Assembly: GCF_014647515.1 (NCBI RefSeq) | Contig: NZ_BMPI01000048.1 | Location: forward strand, 1-64,000 | Reading direction: 5' to 3' | Length of the DNA: 64,000 nt | DNA from: Dactylosporangium sucinum | GTDB taxonomy: Bacteria; Actinomycetota; Actinomycetes; Mycobacteriales; Micromonosporaceae | Shown here: positions 25,645 through 34,939 of the stretch, piece by piece | How positions within the stretch are numbered: the first letter of the stretch is position 1 | Layout of the letters: the number at the start of each line of letters is the position of its first letter | Notes under the pieces: model-generated | What the model was told of the DNA's origin: nothing | The model's input: the letters and a program-made list of their open reading frames with translations, nothing else | Databases searched by the model: none | Made by a program: the position numbers and the translations under genes

Positions 25645-27906
25645 TCACGGATCGTACGCGAAGGGCCGGCCGGAGTCCGTCAACCCGATCGGCGCGATCA
25701 TCGGCCGGTCCGTGCTCGGTGCGGCGGCGCCGGCGCGCAGCCTGGCGAGCAGCGTGCCGGCGTCGGCGGTGGGGCCGGCGTTGCGGTCCGCGAGGTACAC
25801 ACGGATCCGCCCGTCGAACCGCTCGACCGCGAGGACCGCGAACCGGCTGCCCGGAGCGAAGCACGCGACCGGCGCTCCGGCACGAACGGCGGCGTCCACG
25901 CGGCGCGCCGTCATCGACCAGATGGCGTACTCGGTCCTGGCGTCCGGGTGCGCCCCGGGGCCGAGGTGGGCCTCGACGAATCCCGGCTCGGTGAGGTCCA
26001 CGCCCGCGGCGTAGGACCCCGCCGGCGCGGCGCTCGACGCGAAGACCGGACCGAACACCACGGGCAGCTGCCGGAACGCCAGCAAGGCGCCGGCGGCGAC
26101 CACCGCCGGCGGACCCCACGGCCCGGTCGCGGCGCCCGGTTCGGGTATCGGCGCTCCGCGCAGGTAGGCGTTGACACCGGGTCCGGCGCCGTTGGCGTAG
26201 GCCCGCAGCGCGACCAGTTCCGGAGTTGGTTCGTCGAGTTCGGCGGCGTGCCGGTCGTACTCCGGGCCGAGCGCGGCGACCAGCGCGTCCTGCAGCTCCG
26301 TCGCCTCGGGTCGGGGCTCGGGTCGGGGCTCGGCCGCCCTGGCCGCCGTCCGGACCGCCGAGGCCGGCGCATCGCCCGGTCGCCGGGTGACGCCGGCGAT
26401 GCCGGCCCGGGCCGGCACGGACCTGGACCGCCCCGGCCCGGCCGGTGCGATCGGCGCGAACCGCGTCGCCAGGCCCGCCATGCGGGCGTCGGCGCACCCG
26501 GCCGGCAGGACCGGTCCGGCCGGTTCGGGGGGCGCACCCGGAACGTAGGCGTGGAAGCCGGAAGCGGCGAGCAGCACCCCGGTCGCGGTGAGCGCCAGCG
26601 GGCCGGCCGGCGCGTACACCGGTGCGCCGAGCACTTCGGCCAGCTCCGCGAGAAGCGTCACGGGCCGGTCGTGGTCCGGCCCGGCCAGGACCAGGGATGC
26701 CGGGCCGGGCCCGAGCGCCGCGGCGAGCAGGTCTGCGAAGTCCGCCACGCTGATGGGCGCGCCCCCGACGAGAAACCCCTGAGGGCCGGTGGCGACCTCG
26801 ACGAGCACGCCCGCCGCCGCGGGCGCGATGCCCAGCGCGTCGGTGTCGTCCAGCAACGACCACCCGGCGGCGGTGGCGCGGCCCGGGACGGGGCGGCGCC
26901 CTTCCGTGTACGGACCCGAGCGCGCCGGCGCGACGGCCGGGCTCGCCGGCCGGTCGTCGCCGGCGGGAGCCTCGGCCGCGGCCGGCGGGACGACGGTGCC
27001 GGCGGTGGTGACCGGCGCCAGCCGCCAGCCCGTCTCGCCGAGCACGGGCACGGCGGAGCGCACCCGAACCGGCAGGCCGTCGAACCGGTCCGCCGGGGCC
27101 CCGTCCGGCACGGCCCGGGGCAGCAACACCAGCCGCGACGCCGGATCGGGTCGCATGGCCGCCACCGCTCGCGCCACCTCGTCGGCCGCCACCGGCCGGC
27201 CGCACCCACCGACGAAGATCGTCGGCGCGTCCGGCTCGCGCGGCAGGCTGCCCACCACCCCGGCCTGACCCGGGCGGACGCCGGCGGGCAGCAGCCACAG
27301 GCCGGCGGGTACGGGGTGGGCGACGAGGCCCGGGCCGGCCTGGTCGCGGGTCCGGCTCTCCGGAGCGGGCAGGACCGGCCATCGCGGCTCGGGCGACCAG
27401 GGTGGTTCCCAGCTGTCGCCGTCGGGGCCGGTGCCGTCGGACCCGTACCAGCCGTACCGCCACCCGTCGCCGTCCGGAGCGTCGCCGTGCGCACCGTGCG
27501 GTACGGAGACGCAGGTGCCGTCCGAGGCGACCACGACCGGACCCAGCGAGCCGGTGACCCGCCGGCCGAGCCGCCATGCCACCCGCCGGATGCCGTCCTC
27601 GCGCGTGTCCCGGTCCGGACCTGCGCCGAGCAGCACGAGCCGGATCTCGGTCCGGATGCCGGCCCGGATCGGGGCGGCCTCGGCCACGGCGTCGATGACG
27701 AGATCGAACAGCCCGTCCTGGCCGGTGACCGCCGGAGCGGTCACGACCACCGTCTCCCGGTGTCCACGGCCGAGCGCCGAGGTGACCGCCCGCAGCGCGC
27801 CGGCCGGTCCGGTGCCCGCGCGCAACAGCAGCGCATCACCGAGTGCTTCCACGCGGACCGCCGGCGGGCCGGGCCGCACCGGCCTCCCCCACCCGCCGTC
27901 AGCCAC
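25645..27906 (-). CDS. ESX-associated protein with C-terminal ADP-ribosyltransferase-like domain lacking catalytic residues
   Basis: A 753-residue protein with no signal peptide. The first ~520 residues are Pro/Ala-rich with repeated α/β patterns (VVVTAPAVTGQDGLF, LVEVATGPQGFLVGGAPISV) and are not recognised. The last ~190 follow an ADP-ribosyltransferase exoenzyme layout. LVALRAYANGAGPGVNAYLRG is the opening helix, R612 in LLAFRQLP would be the NAD-binding arginine, WSMTARRV is the middle strand, and CFAPGSRFAVLAVE is the closing strand. In active enzymes an ExE motif stands just before that closing strand, but here the residues read APV, and the STS element is also absent. So the fold is inferred and activity is unlikely. 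It lies 9 bases downstream of the 27916-28899 gene in one minus-strand unit at the ESX border. Confidence 0.65.
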   Translation of the reverse strand: MADGGWGRPVRPGPPAVRVEALGDALLLRAGTGPAGALRAVTSALGRGHRETVVVTAPAVTGQDGLFDLVIDAVAEAAPIRAGIRTEIRLVLLGAGPDRDTREDGIRRVAWRLGRRVTGSLGPVVVASDGTCVSVPHGAHGDAPDGDGWRYGWYGSDGTGPDGDSWEPPWSPEPRWPVLPAPESRTRDQAGPGLVAHPVPAGLWLLPAGVRPGQAGVVGSLPREPDAPTIFVGGCGRPVAADEVARAVAAMRPDPASRLVLLPRAVPDGAPADRFDGLPVRVRSAVPVLGETGWRLAPVTTAGTVVPPAAAEAPAGDDRPASPAVAPARSGPYTEGRRPVPGRATAAGWSLLDDTDALGIAPAAAGVLVEVATGPQGFLVGGAPISVADFADLLAAALGPGPASLVLAGPDHDRPVTLLAELAEVLGAPVYAPAGPLALTATGVLLAASGFHAYVPGAPPEPAGPVLPAGCADARMAGLATRFAPIAPAGPGRSRSVPARAGIAGVTRRPGDAPASAVRTAARAAEPRPEPRPEATELQDALVAALGPEYDRHAAELDEPTPELVALRAYANGAGPGVNAYLRGAPIPEPGAATGPWGPPAVVAAGALLAFRQLPVVFGPVFASSAAPAGSYAAGVDLTEPGFVEAHLGPGAHPDARTEYAIWSMTARRVDAAVRAGAPVACFAPGSRFAVLAVERFDGRIRVYLADRNAGPTADAGTLLARLRAGAAAPSTDRPMIAPIGLTDSGRPFAYDP

Positions 27907-27915
27907 GGCTCCCCG

Positions 27916-28899
27916 TCACCACGGCTCTCCCGTCCCGGTGGCGGTCACGGCCTCCAGCGCCTGGTGGACCGCGACGCTGTCGATCGGGTCCGCCCGATAT
28001 TCGGCTGCCCGGATGTGCCGCAGGAAGTCGTCCTCCGGCGCCACGGCGTGAACGCGGAGATAGTAGGAGACGCCGTCCGGCCACACCCATGCGCCGTCGG
28101 ACCGGCACGTCATCGGGACGACGGCGGGCGTGTTGTCGAGGACGTCGGTCATGCGGGCCGACGCGGCGAGGACCGGGCTGCCGCCGGCCAGGAACGCCAG
28201 CACCAGGTCGCGCTCCGGCCCGGCGAGGCTCTCCCTCCTCCCGGTGAACCCCGGCTGCACGCCCGCGTCGAACAGGCTCGCCACCCGGGGCCGGGCCGGA
28301 CCGGGCCGGTGCCCGGCATCGCCCCAGATCAGCGCGGCGCTTGCCAGCGCCGCCCGCTGGTAGGGCGGCAGCCCGTCCGCGTCGGCGAAGACCTCCACCT
28401 GCGGGGCCGTTTCGCCCGAGTGCTCGAGCACCTCCTGCAACCGGGCCGCGACGAGCGCGAGCAGCTCCCCGTCCGCCGCGGCCTCGACGAGCAGGATCCG
28501 CTTCGGCGGCGGCCACACCGTCGGCCGGTCCGGTGACCGCCAGGCCCGCCACACCGCGCGCGCCGTGCCTTCGGACTCCAGTTCGACCGCATCCACGCAG
28601 GCCGCCTCCGCCTGGTCGAGACTGTCGCTCCGGTCGGATCCGGGGGCGAACGCGACCGGCGGAAGGGCCGATCGCGCACCGGCCCGGGCCACCGGCGGCA
28701 CCGGGTCGAGCGTGGCCCGAAGCAGCTCGACGTCCCGCTCGGCCAACGGAATCCGGCCGGCCGCCGCCGCGTACCCGATCATCGCCGCGACGTCGTCGAT
28801 CCCGCCCCGGGCAAGGCGATCCCGCGCGACGCCGATGAACTCGTCGGGTGCCCACCCGGCGAGGCGAAGCAACAGGTGGTGAAACGCGACGACGGTCAC
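27916..28899 (-). CDS. ESX-associated conserved protein of unknown function
   Basis: A 327-residue soluble, mostly helical protein. I recognise no enzyme motif. The C-terminal portion CRSDGAWVWPDGVSYYLRVHAVAPEDDFLRHIRA is a pattern I associate with proteins encoded beside actinomycete type VII genes, with a WxWPDG core and a terminal helix. It starts divergently from the sigma-factor gene at 29066 and is followed after 9 bases by the ART-like gene, so the two form a minus-strand operon. A chaperone or partner role for type VII substrates is a guess. Confidence 0.6.
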   Translation of the reverse strand: MTVVAFHHLLLRLAGWAPDEFIGVARDRLARGGIDDVAAMIGYAAAAGRIPLAERDVELLRATLDPVPPVARAGARSALPPVAFAPGSDRSDSLDQAEAACVDAVELESEGTARAVWRAWRSPDRPTVWPPPKRILLVEAAADGELLALVAARLQEVLEHSGETAPQVEVFADADGLPPYQRAALASAALIWGDAGHRPGPARPRVASLFDAGVQPGFTGRRESLAGPERDLVLAFLAGGSPVLAASARMTDVLDNTPAVVPMTCRSDGAWVWPDGVSYYLRVHAVAPEDDFLRHIRAAEYRADPIDSVAVHQALEAVTATGTGEPW

Positions 28900-29065
28900 C
28901 TGTGCCCTCCCTGGGGCCCAATGATGCTGCTACATTTACATGCCTGCGACCGCTACTTCGTCAGCCGGAGACGAAAAGTTCACACCCCGGCAAAGATTTC
29001 CTGGCTAGCCGAATGTCGTCCGTCACGCGGGAGCGTCGGGCAGGTGAAGGGAACGGAGGACCGCG
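28900..29065. promoter_or_regulatory. Divergent promoter region between ESX-associated operon and sigma-factor gene
   Basis: 166 bases between two divergently transcribed units. It is noticeably more A+T-rich (for example the stretch 28921-28990) than the flanks, as expected of a promoter region. No confident -35/-10 pair could be assigned. A GGAGGA box at about 29055-29060 serves the sigma-factor gene. Confidence 0.45.
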
Positions 29066-29638
29066 ATGGCCGGCCACGTCGCCTCGAACCCGTCGTCGCA
29101 GCCTTCCCCCGCGCAGCCCGGCTCCCCGACCGGTCCGGCGGCCATGGCCGACACCCAGCTCGCGAAGCTGCATGAGCTGCACAGCAACGCACTCCTCAAG
29201 TATCTGGTGAAGCTCACCCTCGGCGACTCGCGGCTTGCCGAGGACATCCTGCAGGAGACCTTCGTCCGCGCCTGGCGTCATCTGTCCCGATATGACGACA
29301 CCGATCTCGACGCCTTCCGGCCCTGGCTGTACACGGTGGCCCGGCGGCTGGTCGTGGACATGCTGCGGTCCCGCAAGTCGCGACCGGCCGAGGTGATGGT
29401 GGACGACCTCGCCCGCCTGTCGGTCGCCGACGACACGATCGGCAACCTGGTGTCCGCCCACGCGGTCCGCGACGCCCTGATGCGGCTGCGCCCCGAGCAC
29501 CGCATCGTGCTGATCCAGCTCTACTACTACGGCCGCTCCCCCAGCGAGGTTGCGGAGATGCTGGACATCCCGCTCGGAACCGTGAAGTCCCGGGCCTACT
29601 ACGCCAAGCAGGCGCTGCGCTCCCATCTCGACCAGTAG
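29066..29638 (+). CDS. ECF-type RNA polymerase sigma factor
   Basis: A 190-residue sigma-70 family protein. Region 2 is LLKYLVKLTLGDSRLAEDILQETFVRAWRHL with the core-binding FRPWLYTVARRLVVDMLRSR (about residues 40-108). Region 4 ends with SPSEVAEMLDIPLGTVKSRAYYAKQALRSHL (about residues 155-188), the promoter -35 reader. There is no visible zinc-finger anti-sigma gene next to it, and the next gene is the mycosin 10 bases away. It probably sets expression of the type VII locus, with regulation elsewhere or by divergent autoregulation. Confidence 0.9.
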   Translation: MAGHVASNPSSQPSPAQPGSPTGPAAMADTQLAKLHELHSNALLKYLVKLTLGDSRLAEDILQETFVRAWRHLSRYDDTDLDAFRPWLYTVARRLVVDMLRSRKSRPAEVMVDDLARLSVADDTIGNLVSAHAVRDALMRLRPEHRIVLIQLYYYGRSPSEVAEMLDIPLGTVKSRAYYAKQALRSHLDQ

Positions 29639-29648
29639 GGACGTATCC

Positions 29649-30824
29649 ATGCCGACGACCCACGGACGTCGCGCCCGCGCCTGCGCGGCCCTGTTGCTCG
29701 CGGCCGGGCTGAGCATGGCCACGGCCGCCCCGGCCGTGGCCGACGCCGCCCCGCCCGCACTTCCCGTCGCCGCCAGCGGCTGTGTCGGCCCGTCCCCCGT
29801 GGTGTACGGCGACCGGGTGCCGTGGCCGACCGCACGCATGGTGCCGTATCAGGCGTGGCCCCTCAGCCGGGGCAAGGGCGTGCTCGTCGCGGTCCTCGAC
29901 TCGGGTGTCAGCGGCGACGCGACCGGCCTCGCCGGAGCGGTCACCGCCGGCCAGGACGTCGTCGCCGGCGGCCCCGCCCGATCGGACTGTCTGGGCCGCG
30001 GCACCGCCCTGGCCTCGATCGTGGCCGGCCGGCCCACTGCCGGCTCCGGCATCGTCGGGATGGCCCCCGAGGCCACCGTGCTGCCGATCCGCGTCATCGG
30101 CTCGCGGCGCGACGTCACACCGGAGGCCATCGCCGCCGGCATCGACGCCGCCGTGGACGCCGGCGCCGGCGTCATCCTGCTCGGCACCGGCCACGTCACC
30201 GGCACCGCGCAGCTGCAAGCGGCGGTCGCCCGGGCGGCCGGGCAGAACGTCCTCGTCGTCGCGCCGGTCAACGACCAGGCGGCCGGGGTCGCGGGCCAGG
30301 CGCCGCCGGCCTGGTATCCCGCCGCCTATCCGCAGGTCCTCGCCGTCGGCGGGGTCGATGCGGACGGCCGGGCCACCGAAGTGACCGGCGCCGCGAGCGG
30401 ACTCGACGTGCTGGCCGCCGCGGTCGACGCGGTCGTGCCCGGCCCCTCGGGGCCCGGACACTACTCGGTCGGTGGCTCCGCGATCGCTGCCGCGTACGTC
30501 GCCGGCGCCGCCGCGCTGGTCCGTGGGTACCGTCCGGATCTCACGGCCGACCAGGTACGCGAGCGTCTGGTCGTGACGGCGGAACGCCCACCGCACGCGG
30601 TGGCCGGCACCGTCGACCCCTATGCCGCCGTCACCACCGTCGAGCCCGGCGAGGCACTGCGGAAGGTCCGGGCCGCGGCCGTCCCCGTCGTCGTCGAGGC
30701 CGCACCGGCCGCCGACCAGGCCGTCGCACGAGCTCGACTGGTCTGCGTCACGATCGCGGTCGTGACCTTCCTCGTCGCCGCCACGCTGTGGATCCGCAGG
30801 AGCCTGCGGCGCCGCACGACGTAG
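29649..30824 (+). CDS. mycP: Mycosin (type VII subtilase-like protein) lacking catalytic His and Ser
   Basis: A 391-residue protein with mycosin architecture. It has a signal peptide (to about residue 32), an N-terminal extension with Cys45, a subtilisin-like domain, and a C-terminal membrane helix (VCVTIAVVTFLVAATLWI) with a basic cytosolic tail. The catalytic aspartate is kept (D84 in VAVLDSGV). The usual DCxGHGT reads DCLGRGT, so His is Arg117. The usual GTSFAAAYV aligns with GSAIAAAYV, placing Ala278 where the nucleophile Ser should be (S277 sits at the preceding Thr position). The oxyanion Asn region VAPVND is present. Mycosins stabilise the ESX membrane complex and also cleave some substrates. 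Here only the structural role seems possible. It converges with eccC, 9 bases apart. Confidence 0.88.
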   Translation: MPTTHGRRARACAALLLAAGLSMATAAPAVADAAPPALPVAASGCVGPSPVVYGDRVPWPTARMVPYQAWPLSRGKGVLVAVLDSGVSGDATGLAGAVTAGQDVVAGGPARSDCLGRGTALASIVAGRPTAGSGIVGMAPEATVLPIRVIGSRRDVTPEAIAAGIDAAVDAGAGVILLGTGHVTGTAQLQAAVARAAGQNVLVVAPVNDQAAGVAGQAPPAWYPAAYPQVLAVGGVDADGRATEVTGAASGLDVLAAAVDAVVPGPSGPGHYSVGGSAIAAAYVAGAAALVRGYRPDLTADQVRERLVVTAERPPHAVAGTVDPYAAVTTVEPGEALRKVRAAAVPVVVEAAPAADQAVARARLVCVTIAVVTFLVAATLWIRRSLRRRTT

Positions 30825-30833
30825 ATCCGCTCG

Positions 30834-33800
30834 CTACGGGGCCGCCTCGGTGGCCGGCGCACCGGCCTCCACGTACGGCGTCTGGATCACCCTGCTGCCG
30901 CGGCGGGTGCACAGCAGCGCGCGTCCCGGGGGCAGGATCTTGGGCTTGGTGTTACCCAGCAGCGGCCCCTCGCCGGGCGGGCAGGACAGCACCACGTCCG
31001 GGCTGTTCGTCTCCTGGAGCCGCCGGATGAACGGATCCATGGACATGCGCATCGCGCCGGCAGCCGCCCGGGTCAGGACGACGTGGAAGCCGATGTCGGT
31101 GCCCTGCGCCAGGTACGGGATCAGCGGCAGCAGCGGGCTCTCGTGCCCGCCGAGCATGTCGTAGTCGTCGACGAGCAGGTACAGCCGCGGACCGGACCAC
31201 CAGTCCCGGGCCCGCAACTGCTCCGGCGTGACGTCGGTGCCCGGCATCCGGCGCTTCAGTCCCTCGATGGCCTGCCCGACCGTGGCCCGCGTCGAGTCGA
31301 CGGAGACCGAGTACCCGACACGGTACCGCTCGGGTACCCGGTCGAACAGGACCCGCCGGAAGTCGACGATCATGATGCGCACCTCCTCCGGGGTGAAGCG
31401 CCGCATCAGCGAGTCGGCCACGTACCGCAGCACACTCGTCTTGCCGCTCTGGGCGTCGCCGAGCACCGTGAAGTGCGGCAGCTCGTCGAAGTCGTGCCAT
31501 ACCGGCTGCAGCCGCTCCTCGTCGACGCCGATCGGCAGGCGCAGGTCCCCGTCGGGTGGCGGCAGGTCGCGGGCCGGGAGCACCGCCGGCAGGGTGCGCA
31601 CCCGCGGCGCCGGGGCACCGTCCCAGAAGTCCCGCACCGCGGCGGCGAGCGCCCGGGAGCCGTCGGCCACGCTCGCCGCGTCGGCGATGCCGTCGATGCG
31701 CGGCAGCCCGCCCAGGAAGTGCGCCTTCTGCGCGGTGAGCCCCCGGCCCGGAACGTGCGGGACGGTCGCGGCCGCGCGCAGGTCGATCGCCGAGTCGACC
31801 GGGTCGCCGAGCCGCAACTCCAGCCGGGTGCCGATCTGGTCCCGCATGCCGTGGTGGACCTCCGACCAGCGGGCCGCGGTGAGCAGCAGGTGCACGCCGA
31901 AGTTGAGGCCGCGCGCGACGATCTGGCGGATGGCCGGGTCCGCCGCCTCGAACTCCTGTCGCAGGGTGAACCAGCCGTCCACGACGAGGAAGACGTCGCC
32001 GTGCGGGTCGTCGACGAGGCCGGCGGCCCGCTGGCGGCGGTACGCCGCCATGCTGTCGATGCCCTGGGCCGCGAACCGCCGCTCCCGGTCGGCGATCAGC
32101 GCGGTCACCTCGGCCACGGTCCGGGTGACCCGGTCGGCGTCGAGCCGGCTGGCGACGCCGCCGACGTGCGGCAGTTCGCTGATCGTCGACAGCATCCCGC
32201 CGCCGAAGTCGAGACAGTAGAACTGCACCTCGCGCGGGCTGTGGGTCAGCGCCAGCGCGCAGATCAGCGTGCGCAACAGGGTGGACTTGCCGCTCTGCGG
32301 GCCGCCCGCGACGCCCAGGTGGCCGCCGATGCCGGACAGGTCCAGGGCGAGCAGTTCCCGGGCCTGCTCGAACGGTTTGTCCACGAACCCGACCGGTACC
32401 GCCAGCGCGCTGTTGCCCGGCCAGCCCACCGCCCGCAGCCCGGCCTCGGGATCCGGGGCCAGCGCGGGCAGCATCTGGTCCAGCGTGGGTGGCCGCAGCA
32501 GGGGCGGCAGCCAGACCTGGTGCGCGGGTGAGCCCTTGCCGGTGAGCTGGGCGGCGACCACCTGGAGCACACTGGGCACGCGCTCGTCCGCCGGATCGGC
32601 CGGTTCGCGGGACTCCGGCTGCTCGGGTGCGTCCACCGCCGGGTAGGGCGTGTGCCGCAGCCCGTACGAGACGACCTGGCTCTGGACCACCGCCGGGTCG
32701 AGCCGCTGGTGCTTGGGCCGGTGCGGGCCGGAGACGTAGGCCGCCTTGAACCGGATCAACGACGACACGTCGACCCGCAGGAAGCCGTGTCCGGGCTGGG
32801 GCGGAAGCTCGTGGGCGTCGGGCACGCCGATGGCGGTGCGGGACTCGATGGCGGAGAAGGTACGCAGGCCGATCCGGTAGGACAGGTGCGTCTCCAGCGC
32901 GGCGATCCGGCCGTCGTCCAGCCGCTGGCTCGCCAGCAGGAGATGCACCGCGAGCGACCGGCCGAGCCGCCCGATCATGACGAACAGGTCCATGAAGTCG
33001 CGGTGCGTGGCGAGCAGTTCGCTGAACTCGTCGACGACCACGAACAACGTCGGCAGCGCGTCCAGCGGCTGGCCCTGCGCGCGGGCCCGCTCGTACTCCA
33101 GGACCGAGGCGAAGCCGCCGGCCTGGCGCAGCAGTTCCTGGCGGCGGACCAGCTCGCCGTGCAGCGCTTCGCGCATCCGGCCGACCAGCGCCGCCTCGTC
33201 GGCGAGGTTGGTGATCACGGCCGAGGTGTGCGGCAGATCGTCCAGCCCGAGGAACGTGGCGCCGCCCTTGAAGTCCACCAGGACGAAGTTCAGGATCTCC
33301 GGCGAGTGGGTCATCGCCAGGCCCAGCACGATGGTCCGCAGCAGTTCACTCTTGCCGGATCCCGTGGCGCCGATGAGCATGCCGTGCGGTCCCATGCCGC
33401 CGAGCGCCGACTCCTTGATGTCGAGCTCGACCGGCTCGCCCTCCGCATCCACCCCGATCGGGATGCGCAGCCGGCGCGCGTCCGGCCGGGCCGCCCACGC
33501 CTCCGTCAGGTCGAGGTTGCTCAGGTCGGCGACGCCGAGCAGCGTACCGAGGTCGAAGTCGGTGGCCAGCGCCTCCGCGGCCGGCTCGGTGGTGATGCTC
33601 AGCCGGTACGGCGACAAGATCCGCGCCACGGTGCGGGCCTCCGTCACGGCCAGCCCGTCCGGCCGCGCCAGGTTCGACCGGACCTCCCGCCCGACCTGGT
33701 CGTGCTTGACCTGTTCCAGCCCGGACTCGGTCAGGTCGGCCCAGAGCAGGCCGCGGGGAACCGTCGAGGGAGGCGTGCCCAGGTCGACCAGGACGGCGTT

Positions 33801-34811
33801 GCGGTAGCCGCCGGACAGCATCCGGGACCCCGCCGGAATCCGCCCGTCGTCACAGATCACCACCACGAAGGGCTCGTCGCGGCTCGGCGTCGCACCCTGT
33901 TCCCATCGGCTTCTGGCCAGGAACTCCTTGCCGAGCAGGCGCTCCACCGCGTCCATGCTCTCCGCCGCGAGCCGGGCGGGTCCGGCCGCGTCGTGTTCGG
34001 TCGGGTGTTGCACGTGCGGCAGCCACTTGACCCACTCCCAGGCCGCCACCGCCTCGTCGGACAGGCACAGGGCGACCATGACCTCCTCGGGTGCGTGGAA
34101 CGTCGCGACCTGCGCGACCAGTGCCCGCGCGAACGCACGCCGCCGCTCGGCGTCGCCCGTGATCCGGATCTGGTGGAAGCCGGGCAGGTACAGCGCCACC
34201 GGCAGGTCGGCGACCGTCGTGTAGGCGTTGATGAACCGCCGCAGGGACTTCGCCGACAGCGGCTCCAGGTCCTCGATCGGCTTCGTCTGCAACGGCGCCA
34301 TCCGGGTGGCCAGCCGCTGCCGGCCGGTGCCCACCCGGATCTCCAGGAAGTCCGGATGGCTGGGGCGCCGCTCCCACCGGCGGGTGGTCAGCACCACCGA
34401 CCACAGCGCGGACGGATCGGGGTGCCGCCAGGCGGTCGCCTCGCGTTGCTGGTCGATCGACTTGCGGACACGTTTGCGCTGCTGAGAGAGGTAACGCAGG
34501 TAGTCACGGCGGTCGCCGCCCATGCGATGCTTGCGTTCCCCGGCGCTCATCGCCAGCTGGCCGGCGATCATGCCGACCATGGCGGCGCCCATCATCCCGG
34601 CCATGACCCAGGTGAGCATGCCGCGGCTGCCGCCCAGGAACATCATCGCCATGACGCTGGACATCAGCATCATCGGCAGGATGGTCATGACGCTGCGCAG
34701 CCCCTGCGGCGTGACCTCGGGCAGCACCGGTGGCTCCTGCAGGCTGATCTCGCCCGTGGGCAGCTCCGGACCGGTCCGCCGCGCCGGGCGACGGAACACG
34801 ACGGTGCTCAC
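30834..34811 (-). CDS. eccC: EccC, FtsK/SpoIIIE-type ATPase of type VII secretion
   Basis: A 1325-residue single-chain EccC with two N-terminal membrane helices (about residues 38-90, Met-rich) and three FtsK-type ATPase domains. Walker A motifs are GATGSGKS (K487), GGPQSGKST (K842) and GDAQSGKT (K1124). Walker B strands are LFVVVDEFSELL in domain 1, VFLVVDGW in domain 2 and LYLLVDDYDML in domain 3. Domain 1 is the main motor of the ESX channel, and the C-terminal domain binds the signal of WXG100 substrates. Mycobacterial ESX-1 splits this protein in two, whereas here it is fused, as in ESX-3/4/5 and other actinomycetes. It is transcribed away from eccD, across a 128-base divergent region. 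Confidence 0.97.
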   Translation of the reverse strand: MSTVVFRRPARRTGPELPTGEISLQEPPVLPEVTPQGLRSVMTILPMMLMSSVMAMMFLGGSRGMLTWVMAGMMGAAMVGMIAGQLAMSAGERKHRMGGDRRDYLRYLSQQRKRVRKSIDQQREATAWRHPDPSALWSVVLTTRRWERRPSHPDFLEIRVGTGRQRLATRMAPLQTKPIEDLEPLSAKSLRRFINAYTTVADLPVALYLPGFHQIRITGDAERRRAFARALVAQVATFHAPEEVMVALCLSDEAVAAWEWVKWLPHVQHPTEHDAAGPARLAAESMDAVERLLGKEFLARSRWEQGATPSRDEPFVVVICDDGRIPAGSRMLSGGYRNAVLVDLGTPPSTVPRGLLWADLTESGLEQVKHDQVGREVRSNLARPDGLAVTEARTVARILSPYRLSITTEPAAEALATDFDLGTLLGVADLSNLDLTEAWAARPDARRLRIPIGVDAEGEPVELDIKESALGGMGPHGMLIGATGSGKSELLRTIVLGLAMTHSPEILNFVLVDFKGGATFLGLDDLPHTSAVITNLADEAALVGRMREALHGELVRRQELLRQAGGFASVLEYERARAQGQPLDALPTLFVVVDEFSELLATHRDFMDLFVMIGRLGRSLAVHLLLASQRLDDGRIAALETHLSYRIGLRTFSAIESRTAIGVPDAHELPPQPGHGFLRVDVSSLIRFKAAYVSGPHRPKHQRLDPAVVQSQVVSYGLRHTPYPAVDAPEQPESREPADPADERVPSVLQVVAAQLTGKGSPAHQVWLPPLLRPPTLDQMLPALAPDPEAGLRAVGWPGNSALAVPVGFVDKPFEQARELLALDLSGIGGHLGVAGGPQSGKSTLLRTLICALALTHSPREVQFYCLDFGGGMLSTISELPHVGGVASRLDADRVTRTVAEVTALIADRERRFAAQGIDSMAAYRRQRAAGLVDDPHGDVFLVVDGWFTLRQEFEAADPAIRQIVARGLNFGVHLLLTAARWSEVHHGMRDQIGTRLELRLGDPVDSAIDLRAAATVPHVPGRGLTAQKAHFLGGLPRIDGIADAASVADGSRALAAAVRDFWDGAPAPRVRTLPAVLPARDLPPPDGDLRLPIGVDEERLQPVWHDFDELPHFTVLGDAQSGKTSVLRYVADSLMRRFTPEEVRIMIVDFRRVLFDRVPERYRVGYSVSVDSTRATVGQAIEGLKRRMPGTDVTPEQLRARDWWSGPRLYLLVDDYDMLGGHESPLLPLIPYLAQGTDIGFHVVLTRAAAGAMRMSMDPFIRRLQETNSPDVVLSCPPGEGPLLGNTKPKILPPGRALLCTRRGSRVIQTPYVEAGAPATEAAP

Positions 34812-34939
34812 CGCTCACCTCCCGCGCCGGCGGGCGCCGGCGCGCACTACAACGCTCGGCACGACGCGCGGGGATCACCGGACGCGGAGAATTTTCGCCA
34901 TCCGGTGAACTCCGCGGGCGCTCATGCGTTGTCATCGCC
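34812..34939. promoter_or_regulatory. Divergent region between eccC and eccD
   Basis: 128 bases between two head-to-head core genes. A hairpin-forming repeat lies at 34823-34844 (CGCGCCGGC, four bases, GCCGGCGCG) just inside the eccC leader, where it could affect its translation. The A+T-richer stretch at 34880-34905 may hold promoters, but no clear hexamers are seen. Confidence 0.45.

Noticed and set aside
25948-28536. An 862-codon plus-strand frame
   Set aside because: Antisense to two minus-strand ESX-associated genes whose translations show helices and an ART-like layout. The plus frame is Arg/Gly-rich and featureless.
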